A DNA stretch of 64,000 nt, from the NCBI GenBank assembly GCA_023374045.1, contig CM041776.1, positions 316,312,722 through 316,376,721 of the forward strand, given 5' to 3'. Below the pieces are notes generated by a model. It did no database searches, had not been told where the DNA came from, and worked only from the letters and a program-made list of their open reading frames with translations. The stretch's first letter is position 1, and each line of letters begins with the position of its first letter. The translations under genes and the position numbers were made by a program. Below, in pieces: positions 45,249 to 56,904 of the stretch. This stretch comes from Limonium bicolor. Taxonomy: Eukaryota > Streptophyta > Magnoliopsida > Caryophyllales > Plumbaginaceae.

Positions 45249-45986
45249 ATGCACACACCGCTGACGAGAGACAACCGCCACCACCAACTGCAGCTGACAG
45301 TGCAATGAATATGTTTTTGGCTAATCTGATTCTCCTCGTCCTTGGTCCTACTACTATCTCATGTAATCTGTTTCTGATTTGCCATTTTTTCTGAATAATG
45401 TACCTGTATTCTCATTAAGAATGAATAATAAGCCAGTCCTACAATAAAACATTGACACTTGGACCAAACAAATGAGTGAGAATAAAAAAAATACGAAACA
45501 TGATCCAAGAGGTGACAATAATATATTAGAGGGCGCATCCATCTCCATTTCATAGCCATTGGCCATGTGCCAACACTGCGTACTAACAGCTCCTGCAATG
45601 CCAGGATGACATGTGACTGTATCCATGTACTAACAACACAATACATAAAATCCAGCTTCATGGGCAGGACAAACAAACCGCCAACCATAAGTTTACCAGA
45701 TCATAGTATTTGTATGGGTTCTTCTACTTACAAACATCAATCGATCCACAATACGTCTATGGTAAAAGAAACATTCAAATTTATACATATGGGACACAGC
45801 GGAAACGCAAAAAAAGAAAACTAAATATCAAATCTATGAAAGAACACGAGATACATATATAGTACAGGTCTCTTTCTTTCTGGATATGAAACCTTCGGAT
45901 CGGAGTCATCATCACTCCAATCTCCTTACACACATACATACACATAATCTATGTAGAGGCACGAGATAATGCTCTCTCATCTCATC
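45249..45986. other. Intergenic between convergent LRR copy 2 and DUF6821-like gene
   Basis: Holds the expected 3' UTRs of the two convergent genes. The first 50 bases after the LRR stop remain similar to the corresponding flank of copy 1. Short frames on the minus strand at 45354-45688 are overlapping and not recognisable. Confidence 0.45.
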
Positions 45987-47813
45987 TCATCTCATGCTCA
46001 TAACCGGCCAAGGAACCACCATCCCAGGAGCAGTTGCTGGCAGACTAGGCCGAACAACAGGGACTCTTCTCACCACTGAAAATGCTTCGTTCAGACGAGC
46101 AGCTTTGCTCATGAACTGTGAAACCTTCTGTGTAACCACAATAGGGGGAGAGAAGAAACCAAAGAGTAGAAATGTTATGTAACATTCATGGCCTCTTCAA
46201 GAAATATAAATAATTATAATGTATTGTCGATGCCATGAAACATATATCAACCCCCAAAACTGCTTTTTACATCAGTCATACATACATAGTCGTCCAGACA
46301 CAAAATTAAAGTTTGAAATTTTCTATAAGGCTTGTAAATGCTGTAGGTCTTCCTATAAACAATTTCTTACATCTGTTATGCAGGTCTGAGGTGAACAACT
46401 GATCCTAACTAAACAACCTTGATGGCAGGATCCATCACCACCAGAGATATCACTGAATCTTACTAGTACTAAAAGCTGAACATCAACAATCAGTCATCTT
46501 CACAACAACTACTATGGTTTGGCCATGAGTAGTCACATGATAGCTATTGATACTGAAGTATACACGGTTCCTATAATATACTAATGTGTAATGGCCATTG
46601 TGACAACTTCCAAGCTGTAGTCTGAGCAATTACTTACTCTCGAGACAAAGAAATGAGTACAGCTTATACTAACAATGAAATGAGTACAGCTCTTCCTATG
46701 AACAGCTTATACTAACGACATAGCCCTGGGAGCAAATAAACGACAAAGCAATTAGCATGAAACACTCCTACATACTAGCTAAAACACTGATCTCCGGGAA
46801 TAACTTGGTAAATTAAGAAATAATAAAATCAAGATACCACCAATAGAATGGTAATCGGTGAAAATGAGATAAACACAATGGAACTTAACCTTATCATCAA
46901 GTATGACTTTGAGCTGCAACCCCTGGGTCTTGCGCTTCATCCTGTACAATCTTCTTCCCAACATCACAATGCCCAAAATGGCAGCCGCCATGGAGACTGT
47001 CCAAACCGGTCTAACTTTGAAAACACAGTATTTCAAAAGCTCCAATGGAACTTTCCACCAAACAATACTTCCCCTTCTTACCTCTTCCCCGCTATCCACT
47101 CCCTTGCCAGAGTTATTTCCTCCATCACCAACAGCAGCACCTAACTCCAAACTTGATGCGTCATCTGCATCCGCTTCTTCCACCTTTGCTGCCTCGGAAA
47201 CCTCTATGAGCTGCCTCTTGTCATCTAGCACGGCTGAATCAGACCAAATTTCAACTTTGGCAGCGGTACCGTTTTCGATAAAGTCTTTTGCTGCATCATC
47301 ATCACCAACCTGAGGCGTGGCAGTGAAACCCACTTCGGAGGTATTGTAGACAAGATCTAAGGGTTTCCTGGTTTCAGACAAATTCTCGACGAAGTCACTA
47401 TGCTCTGCCAGACCACGGGTTTCCCCTTTATCGGACCCACCACCATCGCTCAGCTCACGAGAATTGGGGGAAACGGTACCAGAATCAGACCACAAATCTC
47501 CGGAATTATCTAGCAGATGGAGAGTCCCTGGTGAGGCTGGATCGATCCAACTAGGATTATCGGATGCGACAGAAGAACCCCCTTGGCTTGGTGAGTCTCC
47601 ACGGGGGAGGGAAGGCGGTTTGGATTGAAAATCGATAGAGAAGTAATCGGCTTGGATAACGCCATGTGAGGCGGCGGCGGCAGCGTCCAATAATTCATCC
47701 GCTAAATCTCCCAATTCCTTAAGACTCGCGGAATCAGAGGAAGAGGAATTACTGCCGACACTAGGGTTTTTAGAGTTGTTGTGGAGGACTTCCCAGTCGG
47801 CAAAATCATCCAT
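45987..47813 (-). CDS. DUF6821 / ATG8-interacting-like single-pass membrane protein
   Basis: Two exons, 47813-46890 and 46127-45987, with a GT-AG intron of 762 bp and phase 0 join; 354 aa. It begins MDDFADWEVLHNN, which fits plant proteins of this group. The N-terminal two thirds are acidic, Ser/Asp-rich and probably disordered. Near residue 250 a conserved module starts: WWKVPLELLKYCVFKVRPVW, then the hydrophobic segment TVSMAAAILGIVMLG (about 272-286) with basic RRLYRMKRK after it. Exon 2 supplies KVSQFMSKAARLNEAFSVVR and ends PWPVMSMR. Acidic W-x-x-L/V-type motifs (DWEVL, EIWSDSAV) could be ATG8-interacting, but this is inference. The family name is from memory; gene structure is clear. 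Confidence 0.85.
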
Positions 47814-48445
47814 TTCGAAACTGGAACTGATTTGAAATTCCCTAAGCTAAAGAACAAAAACAGTAACCTGGGTAAGAGAAAACCAAGTGAAGAAGGCAGC
47901 ATAAAGTATGAACCAACGGCGAACCAAAGCGTGGTTCTAGTTGACGTGTGTATGCGAAGCGAGTGGCAGGGGTTTGAGGAAGAGAGTTAGGAAGCAAACC
48001 TTAGACGGGACAACTGTATGATTCTTTTCTTTAGTGTGCTGCGGTTGGGAAATTCATCCAGATGAATCAACTTGCGTGATTGAATCTAGATTGAACCTCA
48101 TGATCAAAGAAGGAGGATGTGGGCGAATTCGAAACGGTCGATGAAATGAGAGAGAGAAAAAAACTGCGTTGTTGAGCTAAGAAAACTTTGTACTCTTTTT
48201 TTTTATTTGAGCAATTTCACAAAATAATTAAAAATTATATAATTTAAAAAAAATCATAAAATATGACAATAAATTATTAAAATTTTAAAAAATATAAATC
48301 ACAAACATTTTAAAATAATATATATTAAAATTAATATATTTTGATTTTATACCTCTAAATGATTTCTACAATTTTAGACTATTGTAGTTTTTACAAACTC
48401 TTATATTTTTTATCAGTTTTTATAATTGTTTTAAAATTTATGGTT
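47814..48445. promoter_or_regulatory. Upstream region of DUF6821-like gene and AT-rich flank
   Basis: Includes the 5' UTR and promoter of the minus-strand gene (47814-48200) and then AT-rich repetitive sequence that resembles fold-back family D interiors, interrupted by the LINE at 48446. Confidence 0.4.
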
Positions 48446-48551
48446 TTTTTTTTAAGTAAGAGTAAGCTGTATTAACAAAGGAGTTCCAGAATTTACACAC
48501 CTAACTAGCAAAAAGAACCCGATCCTGCAACAAGCTGCAGGACTTCACAAT

Positions 48552-51500
48552 CTATTTACCCAAGAAATCTATAATGCCAAAACTTTTGCAAATCCTAAAA
48601 TTCCTCCTCGAAACAGGGAAAGAAAATCTACCCCATCTCATCTTAAGTTCCAATTGAATATTCCCCCTACACCTCTCCACATCCGGTTTCACATTAGAAA
48701 AAATAGTTTCATTCCGCATCCGCCAAATATGATAAATTGTGACCCCCACTGCCGAAGATCTCAACTTGTAAACTAGAGAGGACTTGCTATTTGAATTCCA
48801 AAGGCAAGACATACAATCAGCAAACTTAAAAGGCATTCTACATAATAGCCAATCATGTAAAACCCTCTTGAACACCGCTTTGCTGAACTCACACTCGAAA
48901 AACAAATGGTCTCTTGTTTCCGGATGTTTGCAAAAAACACATCCATCATCAATATTTCCCATCCACTTCTTCAATCTATCTTTACTAGCCAGCCTATTAT
49001 GGCAAGCCAACCACCAAATGAAGGACGAATGAGGAGTACAATAAGTTGACCATAATATTTTATCCCATCCACCTCTCGAAGGAGGAGGATGGAACAGTTC
49101 ATATATATCATGGACAGAAGCTTTACCTTTCTCCTCAATCATACGCTTCAAATCTGGTAAGATATGCTGACTACCAAGCTCATCTCTTAACTTGACACAA
49201 TTTTTCCACCAGAAAGCATGGCTCCCCTTAAGTCTCACGTTCCAAACAGAAGCACCCTTCAGAATGTACTCTTTACACCATCTTCCAAGCGCAGATTGGG
49301 GAATCTCCTCATCCAGCTTCGAGAGAGTGCATAACATTGCAGCCTTGTTCCAGGACAGAATCTCCTTAATGCCTAACCCACCATTGCATTTGGGTTTACA
49401 GACAGTACTCCAGGAAATAGGAGCTCTTCTACCTGAATCTCCACCAGACCATAAGAAAGTACGACATTTCCATATAATCAGTTGTACAACACACTTTGGG
49501 AACAAGAAGATGTTAGCCCAGAATCTTTGAATGCTAATAAGGGTACTCTCCACTAGTTGCAATCTCCCAGCGTAGCTTAACTTCCTCGCAGCCCAGTGGG
49601 AAATACGAGCTGTGATCTTATTAATCAGCGGCAAAAAGTCATCCGAGACTAACCTGTGCGTAGACAGAGGAACACCTAAATACTTAACAGGCAGACTACC
49701 CTCATCAAAACCCAACAGGTCAAGAATCTTCCCTTTAGTCTCATCATTAACCCCTCCAAAAAAGATCTTGCACTTCTGATGACTAAAGAACAAGCCAGAG
49801 GTAGCAGAAAAATTATCCAACATATCCTTCAAGATCTTAACTGACCCAAAATCTCCTCTACAAAACACCAACAGGTCATCAGCGAAACATAGATGATTCA
49901 GAGACACCTTATTACACTTCGGATGGAAATTGAAGTTAGGGTTCTCTTGAGTTTTTGACAAGAGTCTACTCAAGTATTCCATGCACAACACAAACAGGAG
50001 GGGAGAGAGGGGATCTCCCTGCCTCAGCCCTCTCTCACCCTTGAAAAAACCACAACTCCGGCCATTTATCAGAATAGAATAGGATGGTGTAGAAACACAT
50101 CTCATTATCAAATGATAAACTTATCATGGAACCCAAAACCAACCAAAACCTCCTTCAGGAAATCCCAAATTACACTATCATAAGCTTTCTGAATATCCAC
50201 CTTAAACGCACATCGAGGTGAAATATTCTTCCTGTTATACCCTTGGATTATCTCCTGACACAGCAACACATTATGAGACAAGCTCCTCCCCGTAACAAAT
50301 GCTCCCTGACAATCACTTATAATCCAGGGAAGAACTTCTTTAAGCCTCGCAGAGATAACCTTTGATAGCACTTTATACACCACATTACAACAAGCAATAG
50401 GCCTTAAATCCTTAACTGTCATAGGATTCTCAACCTTAGGCACCAAAGTAATAAGTGTCGCATTCACCTGTTTCAGAATTTTACCTTTCGAGAAGGAATC
50501 TCTAATAGCTTTAGTAAGATCATCACCAATAACATGCCACGCGGATTTGAAGAACAGAGAACTGAACCCATCAGGCCCAGGCGCTTTATTATTTTTGATG
50601 GATTTCAGTGCCTCCCAAACTTCCTTATCTGTAACTGGAAGCAGCAGTTTATCATTCATTTCTGCAGAAACCCCTCTACCTCTCTGAAAGACACTTTGAT
50701 CACATCGGGTTCTCTCACTGAAACTTTCTCCCAAAATCTTCTTAAACGCATCCACAATGTGGTCCTCAATCTCCACTTCATTCACTAACTTTTGGCCCGT
50801 CTCATTTATCATAACATGAATTTTAGAAGAATGGCTTCTAGCATTCAGGATACGATAAAAATATGAGCTGGACTCATCTCCCATTTGTAACCAATCAATT
50901 TTGGCTTGCTGGGCCATCTGAGAGTGCAGTAAGAACATGTTTCTGTTATACTCGTTAATTAGACCACTTTCCTCCTCGATCAGATCCAAATTGAAAGGAT
51001 CAGTAGCCAACAAATTCTGCACTGTATGAAGCTTCTCTCTTTGAATATCAACCCCCTTCCTCAAGTTGCTGAATTTAGATTTATTCAGATTTTTCAGATG
51101 CTCTTTTACAGCTTTCAGTTTCTGCACAACCTTGAACATAGGGCAGCCCCTAACAACAGTTTCCCACCCAGCCTTAACTCGCTCAATATAACTACTATCA
51201 GAAGTCCAAATATTTCGAAACCTAAAAATATTAGGCTTCACTCTAACATCCTTATCGAGCCTAACCAGAACCGGAGAGTGGTCAGACACATCAAGGGGAA
51301 AAACTCAGCATGTGAATCCACAAACTTGCTAATCCAGCAGCTATTAACAAGAACTCTATCCAACTTGCAGCACATCCGAGATTTAGGGTCCTTCACATGT
51401 TTGTTAGTCCATGTAAAGAATGCACCAGAGAAATTCAGATCAAAAACATCAATATCATCCACACAATCAACAAACTGTAAGTCAACCTCAGCCACTGTTG

Positions 51501-51972
51501 CATTATAAACAGACTTCTCTCCAATCTTAAGCAGACAGTTAAAATCGCCCAGGATTATCCAAGACTCCTTAACCGTCAGCTTAATCCTCCTTAGCTCATT
51601 CCATAAACTAGCTCTATCATTTGCCTGATTAGCGGCATACACAGCAGACATACAAAAAGAAGCTACTCCATTCTTAGAACTAACTAAATAGTGAATTAAC
51701 TGATTAGTAATCTCCAAAACTTGCAAATTCCACAAACTATCATCCCACAACAGCAAAACTCGACAGTTTTTATCATACCCCAAGTTTGATGCCAACTGCC
51801 ATTTCTTACTAAATTTATTCACAACATTATCAAAATTACCTTGTCTCACCCGCGTTTCCAAAATTGCAAATATACCCACATTATTCTCAGCAGCGAACTT
51901 ATCCACCGCTGCTCTTTTATTAGGAGCATTCAGCCCCCTAATGTTCCAAGAAGCCAAATGCATTCTATCCAT
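48552..51972 (-). pseudogene. LINE ORF2: endonuclease, reverse transcriptase, zf-RVT (two frameshifts)
   Basis: Starts ATG at 51972, overlapping the ORF1 stop (AATGGATAG). The endonuclease shows ASWNIRGLNAPNKR, an ILETRV Glu motif, ILGDFNCLL and, after a one-base shift near 51295, VSDHSPVLVRLD. The reverse transcriptase follows with LRPIACCNVVYKVLSK, KVDIQKAYDSV, then after a shift at 50109 GLRQGDPLSPLLFVLCMEYL and the catalytic FADDLLVF. The C-terminal zf-RVT domain has FIWWLACHNRLASKDRLKKW and CVFCKHPETRDHLFFEC. Stop near 48552. No RNase H follows. Intact, it would make and insert LINE cDNA; this copy cannot. Confidence 0.92.
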
Positions 51973-53247
51973 TAGGCAGATTACCTCCTCTACTCACCCC
52001 CTCCCTACTGGACACTTTGCTCCCTTGGCCTGCCAACTGAGAGCCTTTCCTAGCCTCAACCAGCTTCCAACCCTCCTGGTCACTATTCCCATTCCCACCA
52101 CTGCTATTACTAGTACTGGGACGATCCACCAGAGCCACCTCTTGTGAAGGAGCAGCATCTACCACCTGCTCATCAACTACATTATTCTTATTCCCCATTT
52201 CATTACCACGAACAATTCCCACATTAGATTCTTGCACAGTTTCCACATTACCCTTCCTGATTTCTTGATCATCACTACCTATGCCCGAACTGTTATTTAC
52301 CACTTTCGCCTGACATCTTGTAGAAGAATGGCCAAACCGTTGGCAAGCATCACAGTACCAGGGACGCCACTCATAGAGAACCCGCTGTTCAAACCTGATC
52401 TCATCTCCATCCTCCATATTATTTCATCCTTAAGCTTCTGTCTCGCATCAACCTCTACCAATAATCTAGCATACCCTATCCTCTCCTTCTGAGTCGTGAG
52501 TTTATCCGCCAAGATCGGCCTACCAATCTTACTCGCTATTCTCCCTAGCATCCTTGGTGACCAGAATTGCAAATCCAAGTTCGGCAGTTTAATCCAGACT
52601 GGCACTGAGGACAGGTTAGCCATATCCAGTTTGCAACCCGGTTCCCAGATCTTCAGGATTAGTGGATGATTCCCCTGTATGAACCACGGTCCTCCTTCCA
52701 CCACTTTCATCAAGTCCTCCTTACAATCGAAGCGAAACACAAAAACTCCCGCATCATTAACAAATAGCTTTGGAACTGCAAACTTACCCCACCGCGTCTG
52801 GATGAATCGCTCCATCGCAACGAAAGAGAATCGCACTCCCAGAGCCGCTCCAATCAGAGAATTTCGCCAGAAGTCGCACTCCTCTTTAACTTCATCCTTT
52901 GAAAATTTCAGGATCGATGAATCGTCCTCCTGGAAATTTTCTAACCGCGCACAGTTCTCCTTATCCCTATTGTTTGCAACCACTTTGCTCCACGACTTCT
53001 TAATCTGCGGAATTTTCCCCAACTCCACCGATTTCGCTACACCCGACACTCGCTGCAGATCCCCCAAATTATCCTTAAGAACGCTAACCTCATCGTCGCC
53101 ATCATCCTGTTCCACCTTATCGTGGCTCCCGAAAGTGAGTGTCTTCTTAGGGGCACCAGACGAAACAACCTGAATCGGTTGATTCGGAGTTGAAACTTGA
53201 CTACCGAGCAATGGAACTGTTACTTTAGCCTTACGTCCTCTACCCAT
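51965..53247 (-). pseudogene. LINE ORF1: DUF4283 and zinc-knuckle protein (one frameshift)
   Basis: Begins MGRGRKAKVTVPLLG at 53247. DUF4283 is readable as VRFSFVAMERFIQTRWGKF, VFRFDCKEDLMKVVEGGPWF and LPNLDLQFWSPRMLGRIASK. Near 52418 the frame shifts by one base; the other frame carries YEWRPWYCDACQRFGHSSTR, the CCHC zinc knuckle. A Ser/Asn-rich linker ends GGNLPNG at 51965, overlapping the ORF2 start by eight bases. ORF1 proteins of this type bind element RNA. Confidence 0.9.
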
Positions 53248-53275
53248 GGTAGAACAAGAGAAGAAAACCCTAGGA

Positions 53276-53916
53276 GAGAGGTGAGAGCTTCTCTCACTAG
53301 ACCATTTCTAGTAATAACCAGCTAATGATTTTACTTTGTCTTATTTTATATTTATTTTATGATTTTTACCAAGTACCATAATTATTTTGAAATTTAGGAT
53401 TAATTATTATTTTTAGTTTTTTTAATATTTTTATAAGTTTTTAAATATCTTTTTCATTTTTATTTTTATCTTAAACATTTATGTTTTTTGGTTCTTTTTT
53501 ATGTTTGATTAGTGTTCTATATTTTTTATTATAAGAAGGAATCATGAGGGTTATACAGTGAAAATGTTTAATGGAAATATGAAAAAATTACATGAACAAT
53601 GATTATTTTATATTATAAAATAAAACATGAGTGTATTTTATCGTAAATTGCAATAATTTGATGAATTTTCTCATTTTACTTTTACTATTCACTTTAGGTT
53701 TGTTTAAGCATACCACTCTATATAGTTAATTGCACTCTTACGACATCTCATATAATTTTATTCCTATTTTTTCTCTAAGTTTCTAGCAATTAGTTTAAGT
53801 AGCTGTCAAACAAGCTTACGACTTACGAGAAAATTACAGGTGTGAGGGCAAATATCTATTGGATATTTTAGGACGTCATTATATTTTTGCCTACTTTATA
53901 AAATATCCATAGAAAA
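53276..53916. other. AT-rich intergenic sequence
   Basis: No gene. It contains words shared with fold-back family D interiors (ACCAAGTACCATAATTATTTTG), consistent with the LINE having inserted in an older element. Confidence 0.4.
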
Positions 53917-54937
53917 GGGTCAGAAAATGTCATTATATTTTTCTAAAAACTCATGAGATGTGACAACCAGAAATAAAAAAGAAAAAAATATCCATACTAA
54001 TTAACAAAATATTTTTAAAGTTTACATCCATGCGTTAAAAAAATTCACTAAAATTCACAAAAAATTAAAAATACTATAAAAATATAATTAACTATAAAAA
54101 ATATTTAAATTGTTGTAAGAAAATATAAAATTTTATAAAAAAATTATAAAAATATATTAAAATATCATAAAACATAAAAAAATATTTCTAAATAAAAGAA
54201 GATATAGAGTTTTTAACACATAATTTATACTGATTTTTCTACAAATTTACTACTGAAATTTATACCAATTAATTATCATAGTTTTTATCATACATTTTTA
54301 AATTATTTTTTCTATCAATTTATATTATTTATTCAAAATAAGTAATTTTAATTTTTAATATTTGGAAAATTACTTTTTTTAATTTATATTCTATTTTACA
54401 GATGACTTTATAACATAATATAATTTATTTCAAATAAATTTAAATTAATAAAAGAAATTGAAAATGTGTGGTACTAATTATGATAATTAATTGGTACTCT
54501 TAATTGATAGAAATTTGTAGAAACAATGGTATAAATTATGTGTTTAAAACACTATATTCTTTTTTATGTTATTAAATAATTTAATAATAAATCTAAGAAA
54601 CAATTATCTTTTTCTAATGTTTTATGATATTTTAATATATTTTATTTCAATTTTCAATTTTTATAAGGATTTATAATAATTAAATTTTTTAATGTTATCT
54701 ATATTTTTATAGTATTTTGAATTTTTTATGAATTTTAGTGAATTTTAACACTTGGGGGTATACTATGAACTTTAAAAATACTTTGTTAACTAGTAGGGAT
54801 ATTTTTATCTTTTTTGTTTCAAATTAATGATATAATGATATTTCTTGACCTTTTACAAAGATATAATGATATTTCATGATTTTTTTTGACATTTCATGAA
54901 TTAACTAGAAATATAATAATATTTTATAAATTTTCCC
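53917..54937. mobile_element. AT-rich fold-back element, family D (about 1.0 kb)
   Basis: The left arm (GGGTCAGAAAATGTCATTAT, then CTCATGAGATGTGAC, TTAACAAAATATTTTTAAAG) is the inverted counterpart of the right arm (ACTTTAAAAATACTTTGTTAAC, GACATTTCATGAATTAAC, AAATTTTCCC). The interior repeats TACCATAATTT-type words found in the 12.4 kb and 33-36 kb relatives. Only low-complexity frames are present and no duplication is confirmed. Confidence 0.75.
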
Positions 54938-55099
54938 AATATCTATTCAAAAATAAGTATCAAATATAACCAAGCTAAATGTGGTACAACAGACACAAGA
55001 AACATGTGGAGAATGGAATCATCTATTTCATCACGAAATAATTGTTTCGAGTCAATATGTCGGCCGAAGTAGGCGGAAAGTGCTGCTTGATGAATGATA

Positions 55100-55336
55100 C
55101 TCCCTCCGTCCTGAATGGACCGTCCTGTTTGGTTTATGACACGTTTTTCCATTTCAATATTAAATATATAAGATAAAATAATTTTATAAAATTAAATTTT
55201 GTAACATATAGTTTATCATGTAAGGAATCATATGCAAAAACTTAAAATTTCAAATTAATTTTCTTATATGTTAAAAATTGAAGTCAAACGACATGTCCAA
55301 ATAGTAAACAGGACGGTCAATTCAGGACGGAGGGAG
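55100..55336. mobile_element. Stowaway-like MITE, copy 2
   Basis: 237 bp with ends CTCCCTCCGTCCTGAAT and ATTCAGGACGGAGGGAG, flanked by TA (55098-55099, 55337-55338). The interior is clearly related to the copy in the SCYL2 intron (ACACGTTTTTCCA, CAATATTAAA, ATAACATATAGTTT-like, GAAGTCAAACGACA, CCAAATAGT). Together the two copies define one family. Confidence 0.93.
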
Positions 55337-55419
55337 TATGAAACTACAGCGGATCAACTGTCCTTTTGGAAAATCTCGTTCCAACTATCCTTTAGAAAAT
55401 CTCGTTTCAAAAAAATAAA

Positions 55420-56568
55420 GGAAATTTATTATGTTTGAGCGAATTTTATAAAATATCCATGAGGTTTCATTTTCATTATGTGGTATTTTCTTAACAAAAT
55501 ATCATTGAAGTTTTATTTTCATTACGAGATACCCGAGGTTTTAATTTTATGATGAAATGCCCATTTGTTCAAATTTTGATATATTATATTTTTTATATCC
55601 CAATTTTATCTTAGGGATATATGATCAAAGTTTTTTTTAATTTAGAAATTTAAATAAAATACACAAAAAATATGAAGATCATGTAAAATTTGAAATCAGT
55701 TTTAAATAATGAATATAATTAAATAAACATAAAAAAATAAATAAATGGAAATGACTAAATAATAAAAATGAAATTATTTTGAAAAATAAACATATAGTAC
55801 TATTAAAGTGTTACAAAACGATGACTTAAAATCATAAAAAATTATAACAATAATATGAAGAACATTAAAAGTAACAATTACATATAGTACATAGAAAAAA
55901 ATCATTATTTAAATTAGAAAATAAAGTATAAAAACCATAATGATCATTTTTCTTGTGATTATTGGTATCAAATAATATATTTGTTAATAAATATTTATAA
56001 TTTATAAAATTATTAAATAATTTCTTATATTTAATGTAATTGTTATAACTTATAATTTAAGTCACCACGATAATATTTTTTAAATTATGTAACAATATAT
56101 GTTATTTTAAATAAATTAGTTTTGTATTGTTTAGTCATTTTTATTTATTTTTAAAATTTAATGATTTTAATGATTTTTATTTTTACAATTATTTGTTCAT
56201 TTTATAAAATTGATTTCAAAATTTATATGATCCTTAATTTTTTTGTTTATATTTTAAATTAAAAAAAATTGACCATTAACCTTAAGTTTATTGCGGGGGC
56301 ATATGGTGCGAGGGTAAAATGAGGATATGGAAAATATTATGTATCAAAATATGAGTGAAGAGACATCTCGTAGTAAAATTGAAACCTCGTGGGTATATCT
56401 TGTAATAAAAATGAAACCTCAGGGGTATCTCGTAATAATAATAAAAATAAAACCTTAGAGTATCTCGTAAAGAAAATGAAACCTCACGAGTATCTTGTTA
56501 TGAAAATGAAACCTCAAGGGTATCTTGTAAAATTTGCTCAAACCTCGGAAGTATCTCGTGAAATTTCC
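55420..56568. mobile_element. Fold-back element, family C (1.15 kb)
   Basis: The left tip GGAAATTTATTATGTTTGAGC and the following ATATCCATGAGGTTTCATTTTC pattern return inverted at the right (GGTATCTTGTAAAATTTGCTC, then GTATCTCGTGAAATTTCC). Both arms carry several copies of a GTATCTCGTAA-AAATGAAACCTCA unit. Flanks are A-rich (AAAAATAAA left, AAAAAAAAA right), compatible with but not proving a 9-bp duplication. No coding. Confidence 0.82.
56385..56540. repeat. ~37-bp tandem repeats in family C right arm
   Basis: About four to five units of GGGTATCTCGTAATAAAAATG then AAACCTCA, with indels. The period of roughly 37 bp leaves a frame partly open and gives a repetitive peptide (KNKTLEYLVKKMKPHEYLVM); this is a by-product of the repeat and not a gene. 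Confidence 0.85.
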
Positions 56569-56904
56569 AAAAAAAAAAACTATCCTTGAAGCATTTTGCG
56601 GGTTGTCCTTGTCCTGGTACGGGCTCATCTTTTATCTAACTTTTTATTTATATTTATAGTATACATAACAAATACTATAACACTACTTTTATATTAATTT
56701 TTTAGCTTATTTTAATTCAGTTTATAATTGACATTAGTTATACAATCATTATTTGGCTACATTTAAAATTGTACCACTTGTATAGTGTAAAAGTACAAGT
56801 TTTGTAAGTTTATTATACATCCGTACAGTTTATAGAACAAATGTACATGTATGTAGCCATCTATAGCTACATTTGGATGTAGCCAAAAAATTACCTTAGC
56901 TATA
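56569..56904. other. AT-rich spacer
   Basis: No gene or repeat confidently recognised. A small direct/inverted pattern (TAGCTACATTTGGATGTAGCC near 56862-56883, with TTGGCTACATTT at 56753) gives a weak hairpin. Confidence 0.4.

Larger units (their letters stand above)
48446..53275 (-). mobile_element. Near full-length plant L1-type LINE retrotransposon
   Basis: On the minus strand there is a short leader (from about 53275), ORF1, ORF2 and a 3' end close to an A run (T run at 48446-48457 on plus). The order ORF1 (DUF4283 and CCHC) then ORF2 (endonuclease, reverse transcriptase, zf-RVT) is typical of plant L1 elements. Three frameshifts (about 52418, 51295 and 50109) are the only coding damage seen, so the copy is fairly young. 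Clear target duplications were not found. It seems to lie in an AT-rich repeat, with similar TTTATG.TTTTT sequence at both borders. Confidence 0.9.

Noticed and set aside
46848..47313. Open frames on the plus strand opposite the DUF6821-like gene
   Set aside because: They lie entirely antisense to a well-supported coding exon and have no recognisable domain.
56389..56589. Repetitive 66-codon frame (KMKPHEYLV type)
   Set aside because: Produced by the ~37-bp tandem repeat of a fold-back element arm; no start context or homologue.
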